NCBI RefSeq assembly: GCF_040529185.1
Contig: NZ_CP159510.1
Location: forward strand, 1,674,001-1,738,000
DNA from: Sporolactobacillus sp. Y61
Lineage (GTDB): Bacteria; Bacillota; Bacilli; Bacillales; Sporolactobacillaceae
Reading direction: 5' to 3'
DNA: 64,000 nucleotides
The number at the start of each line of letters is the position of its first letter. The first letter of the stretch is position 1. This document shows, in pieces, positions 29,187 through 40,086 of this stretch. Position numbers and translations under genes: made by a program. The notes beneath the pieces are model-generated. The model was given only the letters and a program-made list of their open reading frames with translations. It made no database searches and was not told the origin of the DNA.

Positions 29187-30212
29187 GTGGAACATTTGCT
29201 TGATCTTCAGAAAAAGCTCATCCCTGATGTCTTAGACATAATGTCCAGCCGCTACCGTATTCTCCAGTCTTTATTCTTTCTTCAGCCCATCGGCAGACGC
29301 AGCCTGTCCTCCCATCTTGGGATGACAGAGCGCGTGCTGCGCGGAGAGGTGACGTTCCTCAGTCAGCAGGGCCTGATTCATATGGCGTCAAGCGGCATGC
29401 ATCTGACAGATCATGGTGAGGCCCTTGTAAAACAACTGGGCAACGTCATGAAGAACGTTTCGGGACTGAAAGAGATGGAGAAAAACCTGGAGGACGCCTT
29501 AGGGGTCTCCCGGGCAGTAATTGTTTCGGGCGACAGTGATCAGTACGCGTTGGTCAAAAGTGAGATTGGGCTCGCCTGCGTCCGGGAGATTGAACATAGC
29601 CTGGACGGTGAGAACATCATTGCGGTTACCGGGGGCTCCACTCTTGCGGCAGCTGCAGAAATGATGCACCCGCTGAAAAAGACACATCAGGATATTCTGT
29701 TCGTGTCTGCCAGGGGCGGCCTTGGTGAAAAGGTGGAAAATCAGGCAAACACGATCTGTGCAAAAATGGCCGAGAAAGCTGAAGGACGCTATCATCTGCT
29801 CCATGTTCCCGACCAGCTCAGTGACGAATCTTATCACAGCCTGATGGAAGAGCCCAGTATTCACCGGGTGCTGCAGCTGATTCACCGGGCGACCATTATC
29901 GTACACGGGATCGGTGATGCCAGATCGATGGCCATCCGCCGTCATTCCGGTGCCGATATTCTCAGAAAGGTCAGTGCGGAACACGCTGTGGCTGAGGCTT
30001 TTGGGTATTTCTTTGATCAGACAGGCCGTGTGATCCACAAGGTCCAGACGATAGGACTTCAGTGGGAAGACCTATTCGGAGCGCGGTCAGTCATTGCCGT
30101 AGCCGGTGGCAGGTCTAAGGCTGAGGCAATTAAGGCTTACTTTAAAAGGGGCCCGGATTCGGTATTGATTACGGATGAGGGTGCCGCGCAAGAGATTTTA
30201 ACTACATTCTAA
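29187..30212 (+). CDS. cggR: Central glycolytic genes regulator CggR
   Basis: CggR is a SorC-family repressor of the gapA operon that is released by fructose-1,6-bisphosphate. The 341-residue protein has an N-terminal winged HTH (IGRRSLSSHLGMTERVLRGEV) and a sugar-phosphate-binding domain with GGSTLAAAAEMM, SARGGLGE and VAGGRSKAEAI. The start was placed at GTG 29187 because GAGGGGGA lies just upstream, the length then matches B. subtilis (340), and an upstream frame would begin before the expected transcript and read through the operator. Confidence 0.93.
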   Translation: MEHLLDLQKKLIPDVLDIMSSRYRILQSLFFLQPIGRRSLSSHLGMTERVLRGEVTFLSQQGLIHMASSGMHLTDHGEALVKQLGNVMKNVSGLKEMEKNLEDALGVSRAVIVSGDSDQYALVKSEIGLACVREIEHSLDGENIIAVTGGSTLAAAAEMMHPLKKTHQDILFVSARGGLGEKVENQANTICAKMAEKAEGRYHLLHVPDQLSDESYHSLMEEPSIHRVLQLIHRATIIVHGIGDARSMAIRRHSGADILRKVSAEHAVAEAFGYFFDQTGRVIHKVQTIGLQWEDLFGARSVIAVAGGRSKAEAIKAYFKRGPDSVLITDEGAAQEILTTF

Positions 30213-30236
30213 ATTATTCTAGGAGGTCATTCACGA

Positions 30237-31244
30237 ATGACAGTAAAAGTTGGTATTAATGGATTCGGACGTATTGGTCGTCTTGCTTTCAGAAGAATTC
30301 AGGATGTTCCGGAACTGGAAGTTGTTGCAGTTAACGACCTGACAGATCCGGCAATGCTTGCAAACCTTCTGAAATATGATACGACTCAGGGTCGCTTCAA
30401 CGGCGAAGTTAAAGTTGAGGAAGGCTACTTTGTTGTTAACGGCAAGAAAGTAAAAGTTCTCGCAAATCCTGATCCGTCACAGCTGCCGTGGGGCAAACTT
30501 GGCGTTGACATCGTTCTCGAATGCACAGGCTTCTTTACTACGAAAGACAAAGCAGAAGCTCACCTCAAGGGCGGCGCTAAGAAAGTTGTTATCTCCGCTC
30601 CTGCAAAAGGTGACGTGAAGACGATCGTATACAATGTTAACCAAGATACACTTGACGGTTCTGAAACAGTTATTTCCGGTGCATCCTGCACAACCAACTC
30701 TCTGGCTCCTGTAGCTAAAGTTCTGAATGACAAATTCGGTATTGAAAAAGGCCTGATGACGACGGTTCATGCTTATACCGGTGACCAGATGACACTTGAC
30801 GGCCCGCACAGAAAAGGCGATCTGCGCCGTGCACGTGCCGCTGCTGAAAACATCGTACCTGCTTCTTCCGGTGCAGCAAAGGCAGTTGCCCTTGTTATTC
30901 CTGAACTGAAGGGCAAATTCGACGGATCCGCTCAGCGTGTTCCTGTTAAATCCGGTTCTGTCACCTTGCTTTATTCAACTCTGTCTAAGAGAACTTCAGT
31001 TGAAGAAATCAACGAAGCAATGAAGGCTGCTGCGAACGAAACACTTGGCTACAACGAAGATCCGATCGTATCCTCTGACGTTATCGGCATTACTTACGGT
31101 TCACTGTTCGATGCCACTCAGACGAAGATCCTCGACGTTGACGGCAAGCAGCTCGTTCAGGTTGTTGCATGGTATGACAACGAAATGTCCTATACTTCTC
31201 AGCTTGTAAGAACTCTGGAATACTTCGCCAAACTGCACAAATAA
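30237..31244 (+). CDS. gapA: Glyceraldehyde-3-phosphate dehydrogenase (glycolytic)
   Basis: GapA oxidises glyceraldehyde-3-phosphate to 1,3-bisphosphoglycerate with NAD+. The 335-residue protein has the dinucleotide fold [14 protein letters not shown] and the catalytic Cys151 in [20 protein letters not shown] precedes the ATG. The codon choice is more GCT/GTT-rich than in neighbouring genes, typical of strong expression. It lies 24 bp after cggR, and a hairpin terminator follows, so gapA can be made in excess over downstream genes. Confidence 0.98.
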   Translation: MTVKVGINGFGRIGRLAFRRIQDVPELEVVAVNDLTDPAMLANLLKYDTTQGRFNGEVKVEEGYFVVNGKKVKVLANPDPSQLPWGKLGVDIVLECTGFFTTKDKAEAHLKGGAKKVVISAPAKGDVKTIVYNVNQDTLDGSETVISGASCTTNSLAPVAKVLNDKFGIEKGLMTTVHAYTGDQMTLDGPHRKGDLRRARAAAENIVPASSGAAKAVALVIPELKGKFDGSAQRVPVKSGSVTLLYSTLSKRTSVEEINEAMKAAANETLGYNEDPIVSSDVIGITYGSLFDATQTKILDVDGKQLVQVVAWYDNEMSYTSQLVRTLEYFAKLHK

Positions 31245-31276
31245 GGCTTTGCAGGCGATTGTAAATAGAACCTGAA

Positions 31277-31311
31277 TAGCGGAAACAGCATTGTTGTTTC
31301 CGCTATTTTAT
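31277..31311 (+). terminator. Hairpin terminator between gapA and pgk
   Basis: TAGCGGAAACA and TGTTTCCGCTA form a perfect 11-bp stem with a 7-base loop and a short T-rich tail. It may be partial, allowing read-through to pgk. Confidence 0.8.
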
Positions 31312-31386
31312 CATGAAAGAGGACATTGTGAGCTCCTGATGCTCCGGATGTTCCGCTTCTGAATCAAAGTGAAAGAAGGCTTTTAC

Positions 31387-32574
31387 ATGGCAAAAAAAAC
31401 CATCCGCGACATTGATGTTAAGGGTAAAAAAGTTTTTTGTCGCGTTGATTTCAATGTTCCGCTCAGTGGCAAGGCCGTAACGGATGACACACGTATTCGC
31501 GCGGCTCTGCCGACCATTAAATATCTGTCAGAACACGGTGCCAGACTGATCCTGGCTTCGCATCTGGGTCGTCCGACACCTGAAAACAAGGAATCTCTCC
31601 GGATGAATCCGGTGGCTGACCGCCTGAGTGAACTGCTCGGCAAACCGGTTGCCAAAACTGATGAAGTGGTTGGACCGGAAGTGGAGGCTGCCGTTGCCAA
31701 ATTGAACGACGGTGATGTCCTCCTGCTTGAAAACGTACGTTTTGAAAAAGGTGAAAAGAAAAACGATCCGAAACTGGCCAAGGCTTTTGCCGCACTCGCT
31801 GATGTTTATGTCAATGACGCGTTTGGCTCGGCTCACCGGGCCCATGCTTCAACTGAAGGGGTTGCAAAATATCTCCCGGCTGTCGCAGGCTTCCTGATGG
31901 AAAAAGAACTGACCGTTATGGCTGCATCACTGGACAATCCGAAACATCCATTCACCGCGATTATTGGCGGCGCTAAAGTCACCGATAAAATCGGTGTGAT
32001 TGAAAATCTGCTGGACAAAGTTGACAACCTGATTGTCGGCGGCGGACTGGCCTACACCTTTGTCAAGGCTCAGGGCTATGGTATTGGTAAATCTCTGCTT
32101 GACGCAGATAAGCTGGACCTGGCAAAGAAATTTATGGAAGCGGCAAAAGAAAAGGGCGTCAACTTCCTGACTCCTGTCGATACGGTTATTGCGGATGAAT
32201 TTAAGGAAACCGCCAATGTGAAGACGGTCGACATCGACAAGATGCCTGACGGCTGGCTGGGCGTTGATATCGGACCGAAGACGGTTGCTCTCTATGCCGA
32301 TACCATCAAGAAATCAAAACTCGTTGTCTGGAACGGACCGATGGGCGTTTTTGAAATGGATCCATTTGCAAAAGGAACTGAAGCTGTGGCAAAAGCTCTG
32401 GCGGAAGCGACAAATGCAACGACCATCATCGGCGGCGGAGATTCTGCTGCAGCCGTTGAAAAGTTCCATCTTTCCGATAAAATGAGCCACATCTCAACAG
32501 GCGGCGGCGCATCACTTGAACTGATGGAAGGCAAAGTCCTTCCCGGGGTCGCAGCACTGAACGACGCTGAATAA
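31387..32574 (+). CDS. pgk: Phosphoglycerate kinase
   Basis: Pgk makes ATP from 1,3-bisphosphoglycerate. The 395-residue protein has FCRVDFNVP near the N-terminus, substrate-binding SHLGRPTPE, and the nucleotide-binding [10 protein letters not shown] and GGGDSAAAV motifs. ATG 31387 follows GAAAGAAGG by 8 bp. An in-frame ATG at 31369 lies on the ribosome site and is unlikely. Confidence 0.98.
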   Translation: MAKKTIRDIDVKGKKVFCRVDFNVPLSGKAVTDDTRIRAALPTIKYLSEHGARLILASHLGRPTPENKESLRMNPVADRLSELLGKPVAKTDEVVGPEVEAAVAKLNDGDVLLLENVRFEKGEKKNDPKLAKAFAALADVYVNDAFGSAHRAHASTEGVAKYLPAVAGFLMEKELTVMAASLDNPKHPFTAIIGGAKVTDKIGVIENLLDKVDNLIVGGGLAYTFVKAQGYGIGKSLLDADKLDLAKKFMEAAKEKGVNFLTPVDTVIADEFKETANVKTVDIDKMPDGWLGVDIGPKTVALYADTIKKSKLVVWNGPMGVFEMDPFAKGTEAVAKALAEATNATTIIGGGDSAAAVEKFHLSDKMSHISTGGGASLELMEGKVLPGVAALNDAE

Positions 32575-32607
32575 TAAGATAACCGCAAGAAAGGATGAGT
32601 GTCTGTT

Positions 32608-33369
32608 ATGTCACGGAAACCGATTATTGCCGGCAACTGGAAGATGAACAAGACAGTAAAGGAAGCACATGCATTTGTCGAAGCGGTCAAGGACAAGGTT
32701 CCTTCCCCGGACCTCGTTGATTCCGTTGTTGCTGCTCCTTTTATTGACCTTGACCGGCTTGTTGCCGATGCGAAAGGCTCTGATCTGAAGATTGGAGCAG
32801 AGAATGTCCACTTTGAAAATTCCGGTGCTTATACAGGTGAAGTCAGCCCGGTCATGCTGGAAGATCTGGGTGTTGACTATGTCATCATCGGCCACTCCGA
32901 ACGCAGAGCTTATTTTGCCGAAACCGATGATACAGTCAATAAAAAGGTACTTGCTGCACTGGCTCATCATCTGCTGCCCATCTTCTGCGTCGGTGAATCG
33001 CTGGATGAGCGCGAAGGCGGACGGTGGCAGGCTGTTATTAAAAAGCAGGTCACAAAAGCATTTGAAGGCGTACCTGCCGATCAGGTACCGGGCGTTGTTG
33101 TTGCGTATGAACCGATCTGGGCGATCGGTACCGGTAAATCTGCATCAGCAGAAGATGCCAATGAAGTTTGCCACTACATCCGTGCCACTATTGCCGGACT
33201 GTACGGCGAAGCTACGGCTGAGGAAGTACGGATCCAGTACGGCGGCAGTGTAAAACCGGCGAACATCGCCAGTTTCCTGAATCAGTCGGATATCGACGGG
33301 GCACTGGTCGGCGGTGCCAGCCTGCAGCCTGAATCATTCCTTGCTCTGCTTGAAGGAGCAAAGGGCTGA
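32608..33369 (+). CDS. tpiA: Triosephosphate isomerase
   Basis: TpiA interconverts dihydroxyacetone phosphate and glyceraldehyde-3-phosphate. The 253 residues include N and K in AGNWKMNK (about 7-14), catalytic His in GHSERR (about 95), catalytic Glu in [11 protein letters not shown] (about 168) and the phosphate-binding GGSV and GGAS loops. ATG 32608 gives the same length as in B. subtilis. It lies 33 bp after pgk. Confidence 0.98.
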   Translation: MSRKPIIAGNWKMNKTVKEAHAFVEAVKDKVPSPDLVDSVVAAPFIDLDRLVADAKGSDLKIGAENVHFENSGAYTGEVSPVMLEDLGVDYVIIGHSERRAYFAETDDTVNKKVLAALAHHLLPIFCVGESLDEREGGRWQAVIKKQVTKAFEGVPADQVPGVVVAYEPIWAIGTGKSASAEDANEVCHYIRATIAGLYGEATAEEVRIQYGGSVKPANIASFLNQSDIDGALVGGASLQPESFLALLEGAKG

Positions 33370-34773
<1,404 letters not shown>

Positions 34774-34805
34774 GGATGAGCAGACCAGAATAACAGAATT
34801 TGTCA

Positions 34806-34842
34806 AAAACGGGCTTCGCATGTTGCGGAGTCCGTTTTTTTT
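34806..34842 (+). terminator. Terminator of the glycolytic operon
   Basis: AACGG and CTTCGCA pair with TGCGGAG and CCGTT (one wobble, one mismatch), followed by eight T. Confidence 0.9.
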
Positions 34843-34880
34843 GCGAAAAAAGATTCAGAAAGACTGCGTCTCTGGTGGCT

Positions 34881-34909
34881 CCTGTGACCCAACAGTCGGC
34901 AGGCTTTTC
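34881..34909 (+). repeat. Short hairpin repeat, second family, copy 1
   Basis: The core CCCAACAGTCGGCAGG, preceded by CCTGTGA and followed by CTTTTC, recurs with two substitutions at 37033-37061. CCTG...GAC pairs with GTC...CAGG and a T run follows, so it could act as a terminator. The two copies flank the araC-DUF2231 segment in direct orientation. Confidence 0.6.
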
Positions 34910-34921
34910 TTTACAGAATGG

Positions 34922-34950
34922 TTGTTCACCTGTCTCTTTCATGTTATTCT
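34922..34950 (+). promoter_or_regulatory. Promoter of the AraC family gene
   Basis: TTGTTC (34922-34927) and TATTCT (34945-34950) are separated by 17 bp, about 35 bp before the start codon. Confidence 0.5.
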
Positions 34951-34984
34951 CACAATATAGATCGGAAAACAGAGGATGATTTTA

Positions 34985-35890
34985 TTGGCCGAGAATAAAA
35001 AGGCAAATATGCGGCATTTACATATTGAAGACTTTAAATTTCCCTTTCAAATCAGCATTGAAAATCTTCATCAGACGGAAATGATTCATCCTCATACTCA
35101 TGCTTTTTCCGAAGTCATTTATTTTGCGGAAGGCAGAGGCATACATAATTACAACGGTTCCATTTCAGACGTTGCACGGGGAGATGTCTTCATTATCCAG
35201 CCCGGGAAAGTGCATGCGTATCGTGTTCAATCTCAAGGTTTCCTTCGCGTCTGCCGGATCATGTTTCATCAGAAGCTGCTTAGCCGGGAATGGTCGTCAC
35301 TGAATCATGCGACACCATTTATTGACCCTTATTTCATCGATCCTCATTACAGCAGCAACGAGTCATTTCCATCTCATATTTCTTTAAATCCCGAGGAACA
35401 GATAGAATTTACTGTACTCATAGACCGGATGATGGCCGAGTACAACCAGAAACCCTGGGCTTATCATTGTATGGTTCGCATGCTGTTGACGGAAATGTTT
35501 CTATATTTGGGCAGGTGGTCAGAAAAAAAAGGGAAGGAAAATCACTCTGCCGGAAACACGAAGAACATCATCAAAGATCTAACACTCTTTATCAGACAGC
35601 ATTATAAACTGAATCTGACTCTAGGGCAGATCGCTGAAATGTGTGGGATGAGTCAGTCTGCATTCACAGCCCGGTTTAAGAAGGTAACCGGACGGACGTT
35701 TATCGACTATCGAAATAGAATCAGAATTAATGCGGCAAAAGATATACTGGGTACTTCTGACAAAAAAATTATTGAGGTGGCCCATGATGTCGGGTTCGAT
35801 GACATCAGCCATTTTAACCGGACATTTAAAAAATGTGCAGGAATTACCCCGAAAGCATACCGAAACAGAATAACTCCCGGTTGCAGATGA
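34985..35890 (+). CDS. AraC family transcriptional regulator with cupin sensor domain
   Basis: The 301-residue protein has an N-terminal cupin (about 20-120, HPHTHAFSEVIYF with metal-type histidines, and GDVFIIQPGKVHAY) and a C-terminal double helix-turn-helix (about 200-300: LTLGQIAEMCGMSQSAFTARF and IIEVAHDVGFDDISHFNRTFK). Such proteins usually control sugar or stress genes, and the ligand here is unknown. A TTG at 34985 is well spaced from AGAGGA. The ATG at 34976 lies on that ribosome site, and ATG 35009 is another option. The neighbouring DUF2231 gene is a possible target. The stop codon touches repeat copy C. Confidence 0.8.
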   Translation: MAENKKANMRHLHIEDFKFPFQISIENLHQTEMIHPHTHAFSEVIYFAEGRGIHNYNGSISDVARGDVFIIQPGKVHAYRVQSQGFLRVCRIMFHQKLLSREWSSLNHATPFIDPYFIDPHYSSNESFPSHISLNPEEQIEFTVLIDRMMAEYNQKPWAYHCMVRMLLTEMFLYLGRWSEKKGKENHSAGNTKNIIKDLTLFIRQHYKLNLTLGQIAEMCGMSQSAFTARFKKVTGRTFIDYRNRIRINAAKDILGTSDKKIIEVAHDVGFDDISHFNRTFKKCAGITPKAYRNRITPGCR

Positions 35891-35942
35891 CGGGCAGCCA
35901 AACGATGCTCTCCTCATTACCTTGAGGTGGGAGTCTACCTGC
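35891..35942 (+). repeat. Interspersed hairpin repeat, copy C (3' module only, after araC)
   Basis: CGGGCAG begins directly after the araC stop codon. Bases 35911-35934 match 14031-14054 of copy A in 21 of 24 positions (core TTGAGGTGGG). The 5' stem module found in copies A and B is absent. Confidence 0.6.
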
Positions 35943-36122
35943 AGGATGAATGAGAACTATTATCATCATCCACACTATTGACCACGAATGCCTGATTTGT
36001 GGCAAATGCGCAAAAAAAGCGTCAGATATGCAAAGTCACAGCGTCTGAGAAAAACTATGATTATCCCTGCAAGACAGATAAAAAATAAAAAAGCTATTCT
36101 GTTTATCTGAGGGGGAGAGATC

Positions 36123-36977
36123 ATGAGTCCTAATTTGTTTAATACGTTGCATTTCCTTGTTTTGCATTTTCCTATTGCTCTGCTGATTCTCAGTTTTGTC
36201 CTTGATCTGATCGCAGCAATCTGGAAGAGAAGTAAAGCGCACGACCTGTTGCACAAAGCAGGATTCCTCACTTTGCTGTTTGGTACATTTATGTCGATCA
36301 TTACTGTACTGTCCGGATTTATTGCTGCACAGATGCTTGGCGTCGGTGCACCAATCATTGTCCACGCATCAAAAGCCGTTTTCGTGACCAGCTATGCCAT
36401 TTTTCTCAGTTTTATCCGCTGCTATTTTGTTTGGAAACTGAAGAAAGACATTAGTGATCATATTTTCTATCTTGTCGCTGCTTTTGCCGGGATTCTGCTG
36501 GTATTCACACAATTCAAGGTTTATCGCTTCTCGCATTTTGCTCTGCTCCAGTTTACGGTGCCATTGATCATTTCCGGATTTATTGCCGATATAATTGCCA
36601 TGGTCGGAAGAAATAAGAACTATGCGGAGGATTTCAAAAGAATGGGGTATTACTTCCTGATTCTCGGCACGGTGGTCATCATCGGTACGGTCATTTCGGG
36701 TTACATGCGTGCAGCTGCCATGCCAACACTGAATCCGCCAAGAGTTTATGACGAGACGGCATTACAGGCACATGAACTGTTTGGCCTGATCACGATGGGT
36801 TTCTTTATTCTGCTCAGTGCGGTCCGTTCCGTTTTCTTTTTCAAAGCTGACCGGGCAAAAATTATTCTGAAAGGGCAGGGCATCTATGTAGTTGCCCTCA
36901 TTGCCGGCATCGCCATCATTTCCTGGGCATCGCACCTGGGTGGGGAGGTTCATCTTTTCCCGGCGCTTTTCAAATAA
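36123..36977 (+). CDS. DUF2231 family membrane protein (two DUF2231 units)
   Basis: The 284-residue protein has about eight hydrophobic helices in two similar halves, the first starting LHFLVLHFPIALLI and the second TVPLIISGFIADII with a conserved late His (AHELFGLITM). DUF2231 proteins are putative membrane redox or heme proteins without a proven function. GAGGGGGAGAG precedes the ATG. It lies between an AraC regulator and the hydrogenase operon, with its own terminator, so it is not part of the hya transcript. Confidence 0.75.
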   Translation: MSPNLFNTLHFLVLHFPIALLILSFVLDLIAAIWKRSKAHDLLHKAGFLTLLFGTFMSIITVLSGFIAAQMLGVGAPIIVHASKAVFVTSYAIFLSFIRCYFVWKLKKDISDHIFYLVAAFAGILLVFTQFKVYRFSHFALLQFTVPLIISGFIADIIAMVGRNKNYAEDFKRMGYYFLILGTVVIIGTVISGYMRAAAMPTLNPPRVYDETALQAHELFGLITMGFFILLSAVRSVFFFKADRAKIILKGQGIYVVALIAGIAIISWASHLGGEVHLFPALFK

Positions 36978-36997
36978 TTTTGTGAAACCTGGCTGTG

Positions 36998-37028
36998 AGA
37001 AAGTCTGTATCATGGACTTTCTTTTTTT
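36998..37028 (+). terminator. Terminator of the DUF2231 gene
   Basis: AGAAAGTC (36998-37005) pairs with GACTTTCT (37015-37022), followed by seven T. Confidence 0.88.
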
Positions 37029-37032
37029 CATT

Positions 37033-37061
37033 CCTGTGGCCCAACAGTCGGCAGGTTTTTC
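37033..37061 (+). repeat. Short hairpin repeat, second family, copy 2
   Basis: The core CCCAACAGTCGGCAGG, preceded by CCTGTGG and followed by TTTTTC, matches 34881-34909 in direct orientation. Both copies lie just after a strong terminator. Confidence 0.6.
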
Positions 37062-37125
37062 CATAGCTTCTCTCCACAATTCTGTCACTTATCTGAGGCT
37101 ATATAAAAAAGAAAAACAAAATGTC

Positions 37126-37141
37126 TGTGATATAAGTCATA
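37126..37141 (+). promoter_or_regulatory. Fnr/Crp-type operator of the hydrogenase operon
   Basis: TGTGATATAAGTCATA matches the Fnr consensus TGTGA-N6-TCACA at nine of ten positions. Its centre (37133.5) lies 41.5 bp before the start predicted from the -10 element at 37163-37168, the geometry of a class II Fnr-activated promoter. Confidence 0.7.
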
Positions 37142-37162
37142 GATATTTGAATTATATTTGTC

Positions 37163-37168
37163 TATTAT
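37163..37168 (+). promoter_or_regulatory. -10 element of the hydrogenase operon promoter
   Basis: TATTAT is a good -10 hexamer with no -35 match at 17 bp, as expected for an activator-dependent promoter. The start would be near 37175, with a leader of about 90 bases. Confidence 0.6.
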
Positions 37169-37265
37169 TAATCCGATCAGTAACATTGATCACATACTTT
37201 GAAAAAGATTTTTAAAATTTCTGACAGGAATATGTATTAAAAACGGGACAGGGGGAGGCAGCGGT

Positions 37266-38357
37266 ATGACGTCAGGAGAACCAACCATTTATGAAAGCGT
37301 TTTACGAAAAGGCTATTCACGACGTACCTTTTTAAAAATATGCGCAGCTCTTGCAGCGACGATGGGACTGGAATTCTCGAAAACCGATAAAGTCGTACAT
37401 GCTTTGGAGAACAAGAAACGTATTCCGGTGATCTGGCTGCAGATGCAGGATTGCACCGGTTGTTCGGAATCATTTATCAGGTCATCTTATCCAAAAGTTG
37501 AGAGTGTTATATTCAACATGATTTCTCTGGAATATATGGAACTGCTGACCGCAGCAGCCGGGTTTCAGACTGAGGCGGCAGAACAGAACGTATTGAAAAA
37601 AAACAAGGGTGAATATGTGCTGGTCGTTGAAGGAAGTGTACCGGAACAGGCCGGTTATCTGACTATCGGCGGCCGATCGGGTGAAGATCTGCTCCGGGAA
37701 GCGGCGGAAAATGCAAAAGCCGTACTGGCATTTGGTACGTGTGCATCCTGGGGCGGCATTGCCAAAGCCAAACCGAATCCGACAGGTGCCCGGCCGATTT
37801 CTGCCGTTCTCAGCGGCATTCCGATTATTCGTGTCCCCGGGTGCCCGCCGATTGCAGAAGTCATGACCGGTGTGCTGGCACATATCGTGACGTTTGATCA
37901 ATTGCCGGAAACGGATTCACTCGGTCGTCCGAAAGCCTTTTACCGTCATCGGATCCATGATAAATGCAACCGCAGGGCTTACTTTGACGCCGGACTGTTT
38001 GCCGAGTCGTTTGACGATCCGAATCTCAAAGCCGGATATTGTCTGTATAAATTAGGGTGCAAGGGTCCGACGACATATAATGCCTGCGCGGAACTGCGCT
38101 GGAACGGCGGCGTCAGTTATCCGATTCAGTCAGGCAACCCATGTATCGGCTGTTCCGAAGCTGATTTCTGGGATAATGGACCGTTTTACACGCGTCACGC
38201 CAAAATACCGCTGACTCAAACGACAATCAATCCGGAAAAATGGGGTGCTGCGCTGACCGGTGCTGCTGTTGTCGGCGTGGGTGCTCATGCGGGCATTACG
38301 GCCGCAGTAAAGCACCATCAGAAGAAGTCAGAAAATAAAGGTGATCAGAATGAGTAA
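37266..38357 (+). CDS. hyaA: [NiFe]-hydrogenase small subunit, Tat-exported
   Basis: The small subunit carries the three Fe-S clusters that conduct electrons from the active site. The 363-residue precursor has a Tat signal (SRRTFLK at 18-24), then proximal-cluster Cys63 and Cys66 (CTGC), Cys159 (GTCASWGG) and Cys in PGCPP. Distal His/Cys ligands lie in HDKC and YCLYKLGC, and medial ligands in NAC and NPCIGC. A Pro occupies the fourth medial position, which fits a 3Fe-4S centre. The extra cysteines of oxygen-tolerant enzymes (CTCC in place of CTGC) are absent. A C-terminal hydrophobic helix anchors it. GGGGAGG precedes ATG 37266. It overlaps hyaB by 8 bp. Confidence 0.96.
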   Translation: MTSGEPTIYESVLRKGYSRRTFLKICAALAATMGLEFSKTDKVVHALENKKRIPVIWLQMQDCTGCSESFIRSSYPKVESVIFNMISLEYMELLTAAAGFQTEAAEQNVLKKNKGEYVLVVEGSVPEQAGYLTIGGRSGEDLLREAAENAKAVLAFGTCASWGGIAKAKPNPTGARPISAVLSGIPIIRVPGCPPIAEVMTGVLAHIVTFDQLPETDSLGRPKAFYRHRIHDKCNRRAYFDAGLFAESFDDPNLKAGYCLYKLGCKGPTTYNACAELRWNGGVSYPIQSGNPCIGCSEADFWDNGPFYTRHAKIPLTQTTINPEKWGAALTGAAVVGVGAHAGITAAVKHHQKKSENKGDQNE

Positions 38358-40074
38358 ACGAGTCGTTGTCGATCCGGTCACCCGGATCGAAGGACATCTG
38401 AGGATTGAAGCGGATGTTCAGAATGGAAAGATCACCGATGCATTCAGTTCCGGAACAGCCATTCGCGGGATTGAACTGGTGGTCCGAAACAGGGATCCGC
38501 GCGATGTCTGGGGCTATGTCCAGCGAATCTGCGGTGTCTGTACGTCGTCACATGCACTGGCAAGCATCCGTGCTGTGGAAGATGCGCTGGACATCCGCGT
38601 GCCGAAGAATGCCAGCCTGATCAGAAATATCATGAACGGCACCCTCAACTTGCATGATCACGTGGTCCATTTCTACCACCTGCACGCTTTTGACTGGGTG
38701 GACGCGCTGAGCATTTTGAAAGCAGATCCGAAAGAGACAAGCCGGATTGCTCAGTCCATTTCCGCCTGGCCGAACTCCTCACCCGGCTATTTTAAGAGTG
38801 TTCAGGATAAAATCAAAAAAGTGGCTGACAGCGGACAGCTGGGTGTTTTCGCCAATGGTTACTGGGGGCATCCCGCCTATAAGCTGCCTCCGGAAGTCAA
38901 TCTGCTGGCTGTCGCTCACTATCTGGAAGCTCTGGACTGGCAGAAGGAGATCGTGAAAATCCAGACAATTCTTGGCGGGAAGAACCCGCACCCGCACTAT
39001 CTGGTCGGCGGTATGGCGACGCCGCTTGACATCAATATGGATAACGGAATTCATTCAGAACGCCTGCAGCAGATTGATCAGCTGATCACGCAGGCCGATC
39101 AGTTCATCCATCAGGTTTACCTGCCCGATCTTTTGGCCATCGGTTCTTATTATAAAGACTGGGGCAGTGCTGAAATCGGCGGCGGACTGCGGAACTATCT
39201 GTGCTACGGTGATTTTTCAACAGGGGATATCCGTGATACCCGGCTGTACCGCGTGCCGAGAGGAATCATCATGAACGGAAACATGAACGACATTCAGGAT
39301 GTCGATCTGCACGATCCGAAGCAGATTACCGAAGGAATCGATCACGCCTGGTATACCTACGGCGGATCGCAAACCGGAAGCCGGCATCCGTGGAAAGGGT
39401 CGACCGAACTGAATTATACAGGCCCGAAGCCGCCGTATGAGCACCTGAACACGAATGAGAAGTACAGCTGGATCAAGGCGCCGCGCTGGAGAGGGCAGCC
39501 GATGGAAACCGGTCCGCTTGCCCGGATGATCGTCGGCTATGCGGCAGATAAGGGGGATTACAGACCGATTGTTGATGACACGTTAAAAAAACTGGGCCTT
39601 CCGCTTACTGCCCTGCACTCCGCACTTGGACGCACGGTGGCCAGAGGTCTCGACGCCGGCATGATCGTCGGATGGATGCGTGAGGATTTCAACAGTTTGA
39701 TTCAGAATATTAAAAATGGAGACCAGACCACGTTCGATAAGACGAAGTGGGAACCGAAGTCCTGGCCGAAGCATGTATTTGGTGCCGGGACCAGTGAAGC
39801 ACCGCGTGGCGCGCTCGGTCACTGGATTGAGATTGAAAATGGTAAAACGAAAAATTATCAGGCCGTTGTCCCAACGACATGGAACGCCTCACCCCGGGAC
39901 AGTCAGGGGAACATCGGCGCCTATGAATCATCGCTTAAAGGCGTGCCGGTTGCTGATCTGAAACAGCCGCTGGAGATCCTGCGCGTCGTTCATTCCTTCG
40001 ATCCCTGTCTCGCCTGCGCCGTTCATCTGACCGATACGGAAAGCCGGACGTTGACTTCCGTCCATGTGGAGTAA
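38350..40074 (+). CDS. hyaB: [NiFe]-hydrogenase large subunit
   Basis: The large subunit holds the Ni-Fe(CN)2CO site. Nickel ligands are Cys61 and Cys64 in RICGVC and Cys553 and Cys556 in DPCLACAVH. Maturation should cut after His559 and remove 15 residues once nickel is in place. The 574-residue length is typical of group 1 membrane-bound uptake enzymes. The start is ATG 38350, preceded by AAAGGTGAT inside the end of hyaA. It has no signal of its own and would travel with HyaA through Tat. Confidence 0.97.
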   Translation: MSKRVVVDPVTRIEGHLRIEADVQNGKITDAFSSGTAIRGIELVVRNRDPRDVWGYVQRICGVCTSSHALASIRAVEDALDIRVPKNASLIRNIMNGTLNLHDHVVHFYHLHAFDWVDALSILKADPKETSRIAQSISAWPNSSPGYFKSVQDKIKKVADSGQLGVFANGYWGHPAYKLPPEVNLLAVAHYLEALDWQKEIVKIQTILGGKNPHPHYLVGGMATPLDINMDNGIHSERLQQIDQLITQADQFIHQVYLPDLLAIGSYYKDWGSAEIGGGLRNYLCYGDFSTGDIRDTRLYRVPRGIIMNGNMNDIQDVDLHDPKQITEGIDHAWYTYGGSQTGSRHPWKGSTELNYTGPKPPYEHLNTNEKYSWIKAPRWRGQPMETGPLARMIVGYAADKGDYRPIVDDTLKKLGLPLTALHSALGRTVARGLDAGMIVGWMREDFNSLIQNIKNGDQTTFDKTKWEPKSWPKHVFGAGTSEAPRGALGHWIEIENGKTKNYQAVVPTTWNASPRDSQGNIGAYESSLKGVPVADLKQPLEILRVVHSFDPCLACAVHLTDTESRTLTSVHVE

Positions 40075-40086
40075 GGGGGTAGCGTG

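Noticed and set aside
35945..36122. An Fnr site upstream of the DUF2231 gene.
   Set aside because: Only one half (GTCACA near 36035) matches. The other half does not fit.
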